Part shown: positions 7,918-16,673 of the stretch, piece after piece
How the letters are laid out: every line of letters begins with the position of its first letter
Numbering within the stretch: the first letter of the stretch is position 1
NCBI GenBank assembly: GCA_028704555.1
Contig: JAQWFD010000025.1
Coordinates: 1-57,473, forward strand
Reading direction: 5' to 3'
Length of the DNA stretch: 57,473 nt
From: Desulfobacterales bacterium
GTDB lineage: Bacteria > Desulfobacterota > Desulfobacteria > Desulfobacterales > JAQWFD01
The notes under the pieces: generated by a model
Database searches by the model: none
The model's input: the letters and a program-made list of their open reading frames with translations, nothing else
Told to the model about the DNA's origin: nothing
Program-made: the position numbers and the translations under genes

Positions 7918-9930
7918 CTACTGCTTATGACCTACTCTTTCCGACCTCTGACCTCTGCCCCCCCATACCTGGTGAAGTTCATAGTAAAACCCTTTGCGGT
8001 CCATCAGCTCATCATGGGTTCCGCTTTCGACAATGGTTCCATGGTTTAACACCAGGATGGTATCGGCATGACGGACGGTGGACAGACGGTGGGCGACGAC
8101 TAAGGCGGTGCGGTGGTTCATCAGGTTGGCCATAGCGGTCTGGATGGTCTGTTCGGTTTCCGAATCGATGTAGGAGGTGGCCTCATCCAGAATGATAAGT
8201 TCCGGATCACAGGCAAAGGCCCTGGCAATGGATATCAGCTGGCGCTCACCGCTGGAAATCGATGCCCCGCCCTCTGACAGAACCGTATCCAGCCCTTCGG
8301 GCAGCCGATCGATCAGGGCATCACAGCTGGCGGCAGTGAGGATCTCCTTCATTTTCAAATCCGATACCTGACAGTTTCCCTTCAGGATGTTGTTCCGGAT
8401 GGTTCCTGAAAACAGGACCGGGTCCTGTGTCACCAGCGCCATCAACGAACGAACGGCGGACGGGTGCATGGCGCTGATATCCTGTCCATTGATCAGGATA
8501 CGGCCTGAATCCGGTTCATAAAACCGGGCCATCAAATTAATAATCGTGGTCTTCCCGGAACCGGTGGATCCGACAATGGCAACGGTATCGCCTTTTTTCA
8601 TGGAAAAGGTAACGGATTTGAGCACCGGTTCATCCGGGGTATAACCAAACGTGACGTTCTCAAACCGGATATCGGTTATGAGGCCGGGCGGTGCATCCGG
8701 CGCATTTGAAACCACGACCGCCCCCTCCTGCGCATCGAACATCATAAAGATTCGTTCGGCCGATGCCATGGCATTTTGCATGATGTTATATTTTTCGGAG
8801 ATATCCCGTATGGGCCGGAAAAACATTTTCATATAGGATATAAAGGCAACCAGCGCGCCCAGACTGATCTGGTCCGAAAGGACGCTTGTCCCGCCGTAAA
8901 AGATGATCAGCGCCAGCACCGTCGAACCCAGAATTTCGATCACCGGCATCAGCACGGCAAACAGCCGGATCTGCCTCATGCCGGCCAGAAAACAGTCATG
9001 GTTGAGCCGGTTGAAATTGCGGCGGTTCCGATTTTCCTGCATGAACAGCTGAATCACTTTCAGCCCTCCGATGCTTTCTGAAAACCGGGTATTGATCTCG
9101 GCGATTTTCACCCGAAGTATCCGGAAAACGTCACGGGAATGGCGGGCAAAATAAACCGAGGCCCATCCGACCAGTGGCAGCACCGAAAACGAAACCAGCG
9201 CCAGCTTCCAGTTGAGTCCGATCAAAACCGCGGCAATGCCGATCAGCAGAAACAGGTCCTTGAACACGAACACGATCACCGATGTAAACAGCTCATGCAT
9301 ATTCTGGACATCGCTGGTCACCCGCGTCACCAGCCGGCCGACCGGATGCCGGGTAAAAAAGCTCATGGGCTGGTCCTGGATATGCGTAAACAGCCGGACC
9401 CTGAGTTCATGGAGCATATTCTGACCGGCGTATTCCATCATGACCACCTGAATAAAATTCAAGCCAAAGTTGAGCAGGACAATGCCGAGAAACACGGCGG
9501 CTGTCATAGCAAGCCCTGAAAGGTCAGGGGCTCTCAGCCTGGCCGTATCCTCTCTGGAAAGCGCCGGCAGCTGCCGAAATAAAATGGACGCGGTTGCCCC
9601 ATCGGTCTGAAAAAGTGCGGGGTATTTTTCGACAACGGACCGAATCGATGCATCATTCAAATCGACAACCAGGCGTCTGACCTCAGCATCTGTTGACCCC
9701 GGTGAGCCGATCTGACCGATTTGTGACCGTGGCACGATGTACCGGTCAATCGCGATTTTCGTAAGATAGGGAAGCGCCAGATCCAGCAGGGTCATGCACA
9801 TGACAATCGCGATCGCGTAGAAAATCCATCTGCGGTAGGGTCTGGAAAACGGATACAGCCGTTTCAGAATATGGATATCATAGGGTTTTCCAAGCGTCCC
9901 TTCTTCAGCATATCCATAATCAGTCCGCAT
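7918..9930 (-). CDS. ABC exporter subunit with canonical catalytic glutamate
   Basis: A 670-residue half-transporter: six membrane helices, with an inserted soluble loop at about residues 85-150 between the first helices, then a nucleotide-binding domain. Walker A GSTGSGKTT, Walker B LIILDEATS with the catalytic Glu, and H-loop VVAHRLSTV are intact, but the signature reads ISSGERQ rather than LSGGQ. It overlaps the partner gene at 9920 by 11 bp. The two look like a heterodimeric exporter of the TM287/TM288 or LmrCD kind, where one subunit has the degenerate site. Substrates of such pumps range from drugs to lipids and cannot be read here. The last residues (WGGRGQRSERVGHKQ) are encoded by the CAGAGGTCAGAGG-type repeat at 7935-7970, so the C-terminus has been rewritten by the repeat. 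Confidence 0.88.
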   Translation of the reverse strand: MRTDYGYAEEGTLGKPYDIHILKRLYPFSRPYRRWIFYAIAIVMCMTLLDLALPYLTKIAIDRYIVPRSQIGQIGSPGSTDAEVRRLVVDLNDASIRSVVEKYPALFQTDGATASILFRQLPALSREDTARLRAPDLSGLAMTAAVFLGIVLLNFGLNFIQVVMMEYAGQNMLHELRVRLFTHIQDQPMSFFTRHPVGRLVTRVTSDVQNMHELFTSVIVFVFKDLFLLIGIAAVLIGLNWKLALVSFSVLPLVGWASVYFARHSRDVFRILRVKIAEINTRFSESIGGLKVIQLFMQENRNRRNFNRLNHDCFLAGMRQIRLFAVLMPVIEILGSTVLALIIFYGGTSVLSDQISLGALVAFISYMKMFFRPIRDISEKYNIMQNAMASAERIFMMFDAQEGAVVVSNAPDAPPGLITDIRFENVTFGYTPDEPVLKSVTFSMKKGDTVAIVGSTGSGKTTIINLMARFYEPDSGRILINGQDISAMHPSAVRSLMALVTQDPVLFSGTIRNNILKGNCQVSDLKMKEILTAASCDALIDRLPEGLDTVLSEGGASISSGERQLISIARAFACDPELIILDEATSYIDSETEQTIQTAMANLMNHRTALVVAHRLSTVRHADTILVLNHGTIVESGTHDELMDRKGFYYELHQVWGGRGQRSERVGHKQ

Positions 9931-11701
9931 AACCTGCCTCTTCGACTTTCTGCAACCGGAAGGTGCCTGCGTAATAGCCGCCGGAGGCCATCAGCTGGTC
10001 ATGCGTTCCGGATTCCACGATACGCCCCTCGGACAGGGTGATAATGGTATCGGCAAAGCATACGGCAGACAGCCGGTGAGAGGCCAGAATGATGGTTTTA
10101 TCGCGGTTCATGGCCTGAATGGCTCTGATGATGCGGCTGCCGGTTTCCGTATCCACCTGACTGACGGGATCATCCAGAATCAGTATCGGGGTGTCTCTGA
10201 CAAAAGCGCGGGCCAGCGCCACCCGCTGTTTCTGGCCTCCGGAAAGGATAATGCCCTTCTCGCCGACCATCGTGTCAAGCCCGTCCGGAAAAGAGCAGAT
10301 CGCTTCATGCAGGGCCGCCTTTTTAACTGCATCGGTCAGCTGCTGCGCGGAAATATCCGGCCGTCCCAGGACAATATTGTCCCGAATCGTTCCGGCAAAC
10401 AGGAAGGGTTCCTGAGGGATACAGGTAATGGCCGATCTCAGATCGCAAAGCCGCATATCCCGGATATCTTTTCCATCGATCAGAATCCGGCCGTCACTGG
10501 CATCATACACCCTTGGAATCAGATTCAGCAGGGCACTTTTGCCGCTGCCCGGGGGACCCACGATACCCAGCATGCGTCCCGGCGGCACATCGACGCGGAT
10601 ATGCTGCAGCACCGATTCGGCGGATAAACGGTAGCCGAAGGACACGTTCTCAAAGGTTACCCGGCCGCTCACGTGTCGGACCGGGATGGCCCCCGGCCGC
10701 TCAACGATATCCGGCCGGATTTCAAGAATCGAATAAATCCGTTCCAGTGACGCTTTACCCCGCTGAATCAGGTTGGCCACCCATCCCATGGCCATCATCG
10801 GCCAGGTCAGAATCCCCAGATAGCTGATAAAAGCGACAAAATCCCCCGGCGTGATTTCAGCAAAAATGGTCCGGCGACCGCCCAGATACAAGACCAGGAC
10901 AAGGCTAAGGTTGGTAACAAACATCATCATCGGGAAAAACGCCCCCATGACGGTTGCCAGCTTCAAATTCTGGCGGACATACTCCCTGGAGACATTACCC
11001 ACCTCAGAGGCCTCTTCGGTTTCCCGGTTAAACGCCTTGATGATGCGGATCCCTGAAAACCGCTCCCTGACCTGCTCGGTCAACTCCGAAAAAGAGGCCT
11101 GAACCTGCCGGTACATCCGGTGCATTTTCCGGCTGAAAAACCGGGTACCCACCACAATCAGGGGCATGGGGATCAGAACCAGAGCGGTCAGCTCCAGATG
11201 GATATACGCCATAAAACCGACAGCGGCACTGCCCAGCACCACGGCATCGGTCAGCGCGACAATGCCCATACCGATGGCCATCCGCACGTGCTGGACATCA
11301 TTGGTCGCATGCGCCATCAGGTCTCCGGTCCGGACCGTATCAAAATATGATGCTGAAAGCGTCAGCAGATGATCAAACAGATCCCGCCGAAGGCGCTCTT
11401 CCACGCTTCTCGAGGTCCCGATCAGGCACAGCCGCCATCCGTATCGAAATCCGCCGATCAATATGGCAATTGCCATAATGGAAAGCGCAAAAAACAGCAG
11501 CGACATTCGATCCGCCTGAAAGACCGTCAGCTCATCCACAACCCGCTTGACGATCCGCGGAATCCACAGCTGCAGAAAATCCACGATGATCAGACAGATC
11601 AAACCCGAAAGGATGGAAATCCGGTTTTCCACAATATAGGGTTTAATTAATCTGATAAATTTCATACCGGCCCCGTACCCCTGCCGTAAAATGTCATTCA
11701 T
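9920..11701 (-). CDS. ABC exporter subunit with degenerate Walker B (Asp for Glu)
   Basis: A 593-residue half-transporter with six membrane helices (about residues 20-310) and an ATPase domain. Walker A is GPPGSGKSA and the signature LSGGQKQR is canonical. Walker B reads LILDDP, so Asp replaces the catalytic Glu, the hallmark of the non-hydrolysing site in heterodimeric exporters. Its partner at 7918-9930 has the Glu but a non-consensus signature; the two defects fall into the same composite site, as expected for a functional asymmetric pair. The ATG at 11701 lacks a clear ribosome-binding site; the in-frame ATG at 11665 has GGGG a few bases upstream and may be the true start. It is transcribed divergently from the RNase gene. 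Confidence 0.88.
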   Translation of the reverse strand: MNDILRQGYGAGMKFIRLIKPYIVENRISILSGLICLIIVDFLQLWIPRIVKRVVDELTVFQADRMSLLFFALSIMAIAILIGGFRYGWRLCLIGTSRSVEERLRRDLFDHLLTLSASYFDTVRTGDLMAHATNDVQHVRMAIGMGIVALTDAVVLGSAAVGFMAYIHLELTALVLIPMPLIVVGTRFFSRKMHRMYRQVQASFSELTEQVRERFSGIRIIKAFNRETEEASEVGNVSREYVRQNLKLATVMGAFFPMMMFVTNLSLVLVLYLGGRRTIFAEITPGDFVAFISYLGILTWPMMAMGWVANLIQRGKASLERIYSILEIRPDIVERPGAIPVRHVSGRVTFENVSFGYRLSAESVLQHIRVDVPPGRMLGIVGPPGSGKSALLNLIPRVYDASDGRILIDGKDIRDMRLCDLRSAITCIPQEPFLFAGTIRDNIVLGRPDISAQQLTDAVKKAALHEAICSFPDGLDTMVGEKGIILSGGQKQRVALARAFVRDTPILILDDPVSQVDTETGSRIIRAIQAMNRDKTIILASHRLSAVCFADTIITLSEGRIVESGTHDQLMASGGYYAGTFRLQKVEEAGYAD

Positions 11702-11862
11702 TCGGATTTGTCAGATTTTTGATGCGTGCGCTTCTTAAGAAGCTCGCTCAGAAATAAACAGGCTGTCAAATAATATTTATACCAGATCAGCGCAGTGGTC
11801 AAACCCGGGCGCGATCGAATTATTAATTTTTCCGTCTCATTGACTTTTGAGTAGTCCATTGA
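11698..11862 (-). CDS. Possible small ORF coupled to the exporter genes
   Basis: A 54-residue frame beginning MDYSKVNETEKL and ending in a stop that overlaps the first exporter ATG (ATGA). The overlap favours translational coupling, but there is no ribosome-binding site. Bases 11742-11757 match 16 bp of a MITE end exactly (see 31381), and TTGACC/TATAAA-like promoter elements for the exporter may lie inside it. Best treated as doubtful. Confidence 0.2.
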   Translation of the reverse strand, partial: SMDYSKVNETEKLIIRSRPGLTTALIWYKYYLTACLFLSELLKKRTHQKSDKSE

Positions 11863-11875
11863 TATATTTCGATCC

Positions 11876-13861
11876 ATGGAATCAGGCAAAATCGTCGAAT
11901 ATATAGACCGCCAGAGCATCGTCTGCGCGGTGGTGGTTGAAATCAAAAAAAATCGTCTGCGGCTGCTGACCGAAACCAACCGGGAAGTGAACATGTCAGA
12001 AAGCCGCCTGTCGCATGTCGGCAAGACCCAGCTGGATCTGTCCCTGGGCAGAGGCAATCTGGTCGGCACGCTGAAAAATATTTCCAGTCATCGCAAAGCC
12101 CTCATGGGCCAGATTGAAATCCGGGAATTATGGGAAATTCTGCATACCGAACAGCAGTGGATCGATCTGATGTCGATGACCGAATTCTGCTTCCCGGACC
12201 ACCCTGCTGATGATCATGAATCTGCCGTTGTCAGGGCTTTTTTTGTAAACAGAACCTATTTCAAATTCAACTTCGACTCTTTTTTCCCCCATTCCGAGGA
12301 ACAGGTCTGCCAGATCATTTCCCGCGACAGAGAAGCCGAACGCAGAAACGCCCTGATCGAAGAGGGCGGGGCATGGCTGAAAAAAATATCGGAGGATAAA
12401 AAACCGGCTTTACCGGAGGATAAAATCCCCCTCGTCAATATTCTGAAATCCTTTTATCTGTTTGGTAAAGAAGACAGTGATTTCACCCTTGCCAAAGCCA
12501 TACTCCAGCGGGCAGGGTTTGACGATGAAGAAAGGGTGTTTCAACTTCTCGTCAAGCTGGGGGTGTGGGATCCGCATGAGAATATCGAGCTGCTCCGGCA
12601 GCAGGTACCCACAACGTTTTCAGATGATATGATCCGGCACGCTCAGCAACTGACAGATGCGTTCTCAACCCAGCGGTTCGAGGACGGTCGCAGGGATCTG
12701 ACCCACCTGGCCCTGATGACCATTGATGGTCAATCCACTCTGGATTTTGATGATGCACTGAGCATCGAGGAAATAAACGGCGGTTATGCCCTCGGCGTCC
12801 ATATCGCCGATGTCTCCCACTTCATTAAAAAAGATGATATCCTGGACCGGGAAGCCCTTTCGCGGGCAAGCTCGATTTACATGCCGGATTTGAAGATCCC
12901 CATGTTTCCGCCGTCGCTGGCGGAAGGACTCTTGAGTCTGAAAGCCGGGATGCTGCGTCCTGCCATCACGGTCATGATCAACTTCAACAAAAGTTTTGAA
13001 ATTCTGGATTACGACATATTCCCCAGCCTCGTCAATATCCGGCATCAACTGACCTATTCCGATGTGGATCTGGTCGCCAGTGAAAACCGTCCGTTTTATA
13101 TTCTGCAGAAAATAGCCGGCGCCTTCCGGCTGAGAAGACTGGCACAGGGAGCGATTCCCATCACGCTTCCGGATATCAATATCGGATTTGGCCCTGACGG
13201 AAAACCCACCGTTACCCTGTCCGACAGGGAAAGTCCGGGCAGAATGCTGGTGGCTGAAATCATGATTATGGCCAACTGGCTGATGGCCCGTTTTCTCAAC
13301 GATCACCAGGTTCCGGCAATCTTCCGGGCCCAGCCTGAACCCAGGGAACACCTGCTGGGCAGCCAGGAGAGCAGTCTGTTTCAAAACTGGATGCAACGCA
13401 AAGTAATGAGCCGGTTCATGTTATGCACCACATCGGCACCTCATTCCGGTCTTGGTATGAACGCCTATGTCACGGCCACATCGCCGATCCGCAAATATGT
13501 CGACCTGGTCACGCAACGGCAGATACGGTCTGTCCTTGGCCTGGAGCAGCCCTATACGGCTGAGGAAATCGACACCATCATACAACTTCTGGAGCAGCCC
13601 ATGATGGCGGTCTCACGGCTTCAGCATACCCGAAGCCGCTACTGGCTGTTGAAGCACCTTGAAAGCCGGATCGGGCATAAATCACTGGCGATTGTCCTGA
13701 CGAAACGAAGGCGGTCTTTCGCTGTGCTGCTGACCGATTATTTGCTGGAATGCGACCTGCCGGTTTCTGGCGGAATCAGCCTCAAGCCTGAAGATCTGGT
13801 TCAAGTTACCATTCAGCAGGTTAACGCGCGTAAAGACGCGATCTCCATTTATCTGGGATAA
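11876..13861 (+). CDS. RNase II/RNR-family exoribonuclease (RNB domain)
   Basis: A 661-residue 3'-5' exoribonuclease-like protein. The RNB catalytic domain begins with DLTHLALMTIDGQSTLDFDDALS near residue 270, which carries the clustered aspartates that bind magnesium, followed by GVHIADVSHFI and, later, YVTATSPIRKYVDLVTQRQI, all RNase II landmarks. The N-terminal part has a short OB-like beta region (around residues 1-65), and the C-terminus ends in an S1-like stretch. It resembles the RNB proteins of Desulfobacterota and cyanobacteria more than E. coli RNase R, because it lacks the long basic tail. The ATG at 11876 has no obvious ribosome-binding site. It probably degrades unstructured RNA in the cytoplasm. 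Confidence 0.88.
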   Translation: MESGKIVEYIDRQSIVCAVVVEIKKNRLRLLTETNREVNMSESRLSHVGKTQLDLSLGRGNLVGTLKNISSHRKALMGQIEIRELWEILHTEQQWIDLMSMTEFCFPDHPADDHESAVVRAFFVNRTYFKFNFDSFFPHSEEQVCQIISRDREAERRNALIEEGGAWLKKISEDKKPALPEDKIPLVNILKSFYLFGKEDSDFTLAKAILQRAGFDDEERVFQLLVKLGVWDPHENIELLRQQVPTTFSDDMIRHAQQLTDAFSTQRFEDGRRDLTHLALMTIDGQSTLDFDDALSIEEINGGYALGVHIADVSHFIKKDDILDREALSRASSIYMPDLKIPMFPPSLAEGLLSLKAGMLRPAITVMINFNKSFEILDYDIFPSLVNIRHQLTYSDVDLVASENRPFYILQKIAGAFRLRRLAQGAIPITLPDINIGFGPDGKPTVTLSDRESPGRMLVAEIMIMANWLMARFLNDHQVPAIFRAQPEPREHLLGSQESSLFQNWMQRKVMSRFMLCTTSAPHSGLGMNAYVTATSPIRKYVDLVTQRQIRSVLGLEQPYTAEEIDTIIQLLEQPMMAVSRLQHTRSRYWLLKHLESRIGHKSLAIVLTKRRRSFAVLLTDYLLECDLPVSGGISLKPEDLVQVTIQQVNARKDAISIYLG

Positions 13862-14009
13862 CCGGAACAGCATTCGCCCCCATGCAGGCAGGGCATCCCC
13901 CGATGTATTATTTACAACGTACGGTCCTGCTGTCCAGCCCGGCGCATCATCAAATCGTAACAACTATTTTTTATCCGAAATCAAGACAACCAAATACCAT
14001 AACGAACTC

Positions 14010-15248
14010 ATGGAAACAACCCTACCTGAAAAAGCCAGGCTGCTGGCCCTATTGAAAAAAGGCGCTTTTAACGTACCCGATTTTATTTATCTGGCAGCGT
14101 CCGATTTCAATCTCCACCGGTTTACCGCTCTCGAGGCATTTCTGAATCGACACCGGGAAAGTTTCAAAGTGATCGTCCGCAGCGCCCATCCGCTCGAACA
14201 CCGACTGAAGGGGGGAACCTTCGATTCTCTGGAAACCTATGCGGATCCGGAGGGAATCGTCTATGCCCGAAGCCGGATCATCCAGGCGGGCGCTACCTCA
14301 AAACGGCTGTCACTGATCCGGCAACAGAAATTTAACAGCGCCCCGGCAATCAACATCGATGATATGGGCATTATTGTGATGCCCTTTATCGACGGTATGG
14401 GCGTCATGGCAAAAATGCTCGGCAACCAATGGGAATTCGGTTATGGCGGGGATAATTACCGGAAGATTCGGACAGAGCCGTATATCACGGAAACCCCTCC
14501 GGACAAAGCCCTCCTCAGGCACTCGGAAGATATCCAGCGGTTTCTGGGATTCAGGTGTGAGATCGAATTCATCATTTCCCCCGACAGACAGATATGCGTT
14601 GTTCAAGCTAAAGATATTTCCGGCATCGACACGCTCGAACAGAAGGAAAGTGAACGTTCCATCCGGATGGATGGCATCCGGAGACTCCGGAAAAGAAGAA
14701 ACTACCGCGAACGTCCCGTTTACGTGATGAACAACATTGCGCTTTATAATCAGATCCTCCATTCCTGCAGCGAACCGGCAGACGCTTCTTCCGGAGATCC
14801 GAAATTACGTTTCAACCATGCCGAGGAGATGATCAGAATCCATGAGAAAGAGCTCAGAGCCTTTGCACTGAAGCACGAACGTTTTGCCGTGTTAGGGCTT
14901 TCCATCCAGATACCTGAAAAACTGTATCAGGAGGTCCATCACGTTTTCACCCATTTCCCCCATCTGCGCAAAGCGCTTTCCAAAACCCTGCATCAGCATC
15001 AGTACCGGATTGATTATTTTTTATCCGAAGCCGATACCCTGATCGCCAAGGACAAAATCCGAATCAATCTGGGCACGCATGATGCTTACGGAATCGATAC
15101 GGTCCGGAATCCTGCCTGGTCCGTATACTGGCAGGTGGAGCGTCACAACCGGATCGTGATGGAAATCAGACGAATCGGTTTCAAAACCGGTGATGTCATC
15201 GGCATTGATATTGACACGGAAGAAAAACCGATCGTTTTCAGACTTTAA
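14010..15248 (+). CDS. ATP-grasp protein resembling the pyruvate phosphate dikinase N-domain
   Basis: A 412-residue protein. The region IVRSAHPLEHRLKGGTFDSLETY (around 55-78) matches the start of the PEP synthase/PPDK ATP-binding domain, and FRCEIEFIISPDRQICVVQAKDI (around 180-205) matches its metal-binding end (usually E-hydrophobic-E followed by VQAR). The phosphohistidine and PEP/pyruvate domains of full dikinases are absent, so it cannot be PPDK or PEP synthase. The C-terminal 200 residues are unfamiliar, helical and rich in H, R and E. It follows the RNase by about 150 bp on the same strand. Phosphotransferase or ligase activity on an unknown substrate is plausible. Some resistance-type rifampin phosphotransferases share this N-domain, but their other domains are missing here. 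Confidence 0.6.
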   Translation: METTLPEKARLLALLKKGAFNVPDFIYLAASDFNLHRFTALEAFLNRHRESFKVIVRSAHPLEHRLKGGTFDSLETYADPEGIVYARSRIIQAGATSKRLSLIRQQKFNSAPAINIDDMGIIVMPFIDGMGVMAKMLGNQWEFGYGGDNYRKIRTEPYITETPPDKALLRHSEDIQRFLGFRCEIEFIISPDRQICVVQAKDISGIDTLEQKESERSIRMDGIRRLRKRRNYRERPVYVMNNIALYNQILHSCSEPADASSGDPKLRFNHAEEMIRIHEKELRAFALKHERFAVLGLSIQIPEKLYQEVHHVFTHFPHLRKALSKTLHQHQYRIDYFLSEADTLIAKDKIRINLGTHDAYGIDTVRNPAWSVYWQVERHNRIVMEIRRIGFKTGDVIGIDIDTEEKPIVFRL

Positions 15249-15815
15249 TCTGTAAAGACCCGTTTTTCCCCGCTCCGTCCGGCCCAACGCCCCCCCCTTT
15301 TTGATCGAATAGCCGGCATTTTCCATTTTTATGACAGATTGGCAGTCGTCTGCGCTGAGGCTCATTCCGAGAGCGCCTCCGCCACATGAACCCGATTTTT
15401 CTCTTTTCATCCAATGATCAAATTCTTATCTTTACACATACAGCCAATACGTTTATAAAAAGTATTTTAATGCTCGGGATGAATATTGGCAAATCAATTG
15501 AAAGGCATCCAAAAAATATCGGTTCAAGGGATTCATATCGTCCGCAATAAAATGATCCGGATGGACACTGCCCGCTTCGGTGCCTGCTTCGAACGAACGA
15601 TTATGCTTCGATATATTCCATTATCTTTCGATTGTAATTTACCCGTTCCCATGCGCCCGGGTGGAAACACATACCCCGGCAAAAAATAATTATTACGGTA
15701 ACCGCTTGTCATTAAAATGAAATATTTTACATAAAAACCAAATCTGCCATAAACGGCATCTTTGTAAGACGCTATGGACACTGATCATAATTCAAAAAAA
15801 AAATAAATATTTTAC
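15249..15815. other. Long AT-rich gap before the second TetR gene
   Basis: About 570 bp without a gene I would support. The first 150 bp are C-rich; the rest is AT-rich, with short open frames on both strands but no ribosome-binding sites or recognisable motifs. It may carry regulatory DNA for the TetR gene, whose promoter lies at its right edge. Confidence 0.5.
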
Positions 15816-15844
15816 TTGACCAAATATTACCTATAAATTATACC
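15816..15844 (+). promoter_or_regulatory. Sigma-70-type promoter of the second TetR gene
   Basis: TTGACC (15816-15821), a 17-bp spacer and TATACC (15839-15844), 41 bp before the ATG, in AT-rich DNA. No clean palindrome like the one at 1688 is seen. Confidence 0.6.
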
Positions 15845-15884
15845 TTGTATTGAAAACTAAATATCATTCAGGAATTGAAACGTT

Positions 15885-16517
15885 ATGGGAATTCAGGAAC
15901 GAAAGGAAAGAGAAAAGGACAGACGGCGGCAGCAGATTATTGTGGCGGCCAAGCGGGTTTTTTCGGAAAAGGGATTCAGCAAAGCCACCATGGAGGATAT
16001 CGCCCATGAAGCGGAGTTAAGCCCCGGAACGCTGTATCTTTATTTCAAAAACAAAGAGGAGCTTTATGCCTCCTTATCCCTGAGAATTCTCCAGTACCTG
16101 ATTATCAATCTGGAACATGTTCATGACGGGAAAGACCAGGACCCCGGGGAAAAACTCGATGCCCTCATCAAGGCCATGTCTGACGTTTACGATTTTGATC
16201 CCCTGATTATCGTCAACATGTTCCATCTGCAATCCAGCGAAACCCTGAAAAATCTTTCTCCACGTTTTTTAAAAGAGGTCAAAGACCTTTCCAGCCAGGC
16301 CATTGGAGCCATCGCCAGTATTTTCAGAGAAGGAACGCAAAAAGGAATTTTTATTGACAAGCATCCGACCGCACTGGCGGATATATTCTGGTCGATGTTC
16401 TCAGGCGTTGTGCTCTGGGAAGCCAGCAAGACGGTTATCAATGAAAACAAAGACTTTTTAAAATCAACCCTTGAAATTGCATTTGAAATATTCAAACAGG
16501 GAGTGATCCGGCGTTAA
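15885..16517 (+). CDS. TetR/AcrR-family transcriptional regulator (orphan)
   Basis: A 210-residue regulator with a basic N-terminus and a textbook TetR helix-turn-helix: IIVAAKRVFSEKGFSKATME then AELSPGTLYLYFKNKEELYASL (residues about 19-65). The C-terminal ligand-binding half is helical with no motif I can tie to a ligand. An AGGA ribosome-binding site lies about 11 bp upstream of the ATG. It stands alone, with a long gap in front and a strong terminator behind, so its target genes are probably elsewhere or in the divergent region. It differs clearly from the regulator at 1725. Confidence 0.85.
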   Translation: MGIQERKEREKDRRRQQIIVAAKRVFSEKGFSKATMEDIAHEAELSPGTLYLYFKNKEELYASLSLRILQYLIINLEHVHDGKDQDPGEKLDALIKAMSDVYDFDPLIIVNMFHLQSSETLKNLSPRFLKEVKDLSSQAIGAIASIFREGTQKGIFIDKHPTALADIFWSMFSGVVLWEASKTVINENKDFLKSTLEIAFEIFKQGVIRR

Positions 16518-16540
16518 GGCGTTGATATATGTTTCGGCAG

Positions 16541-16570
16541 AAAAGGAGAAATTCACTTTCTCCTTTTTTT
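16541..16570. terminator. Bidirectional Rho-independent terminator
   Basis: AAAAGGAGAAA (16541-16551), loop TTCAC, then TTTCTCCTTTT, with the T run to 16570 and an A run on the left side. It can end the TetR transcript on the plus strand and the radical SAM operon on the minus strand. Confidence 0.85.
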
Positions 16571-16673
16571 CTGGGGCGGGGCAGTGTAACGTCAATATCC
16601 TCACGAATACATCATGGGCCACAGACACGATCGTATGAGACATTTTCTCCCACAACCGCAGCTCCCACAGGAA

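Noticed and set aside
11698..12069. A 123-codon minus-strand frame over the RNase start
   Set aside because: It overlaps the RNase coding region, has no ribosome-binding site and contains part of a MITE end; only the shorter 11698-11862 version is listed, with low confidence.
14010..15248. Pyruvate phosphate dikinase or PEP synthase
   Set aside because: Only the ATP-grasp part is present; the phosphohistidine and PEP-binding domains are absent.
15486..15781. Short frames on both strands in the 570-bp gap before the second TetR gene
   Set aside because: No ribosome-binding sites, AT-rich, no recognisable motif.
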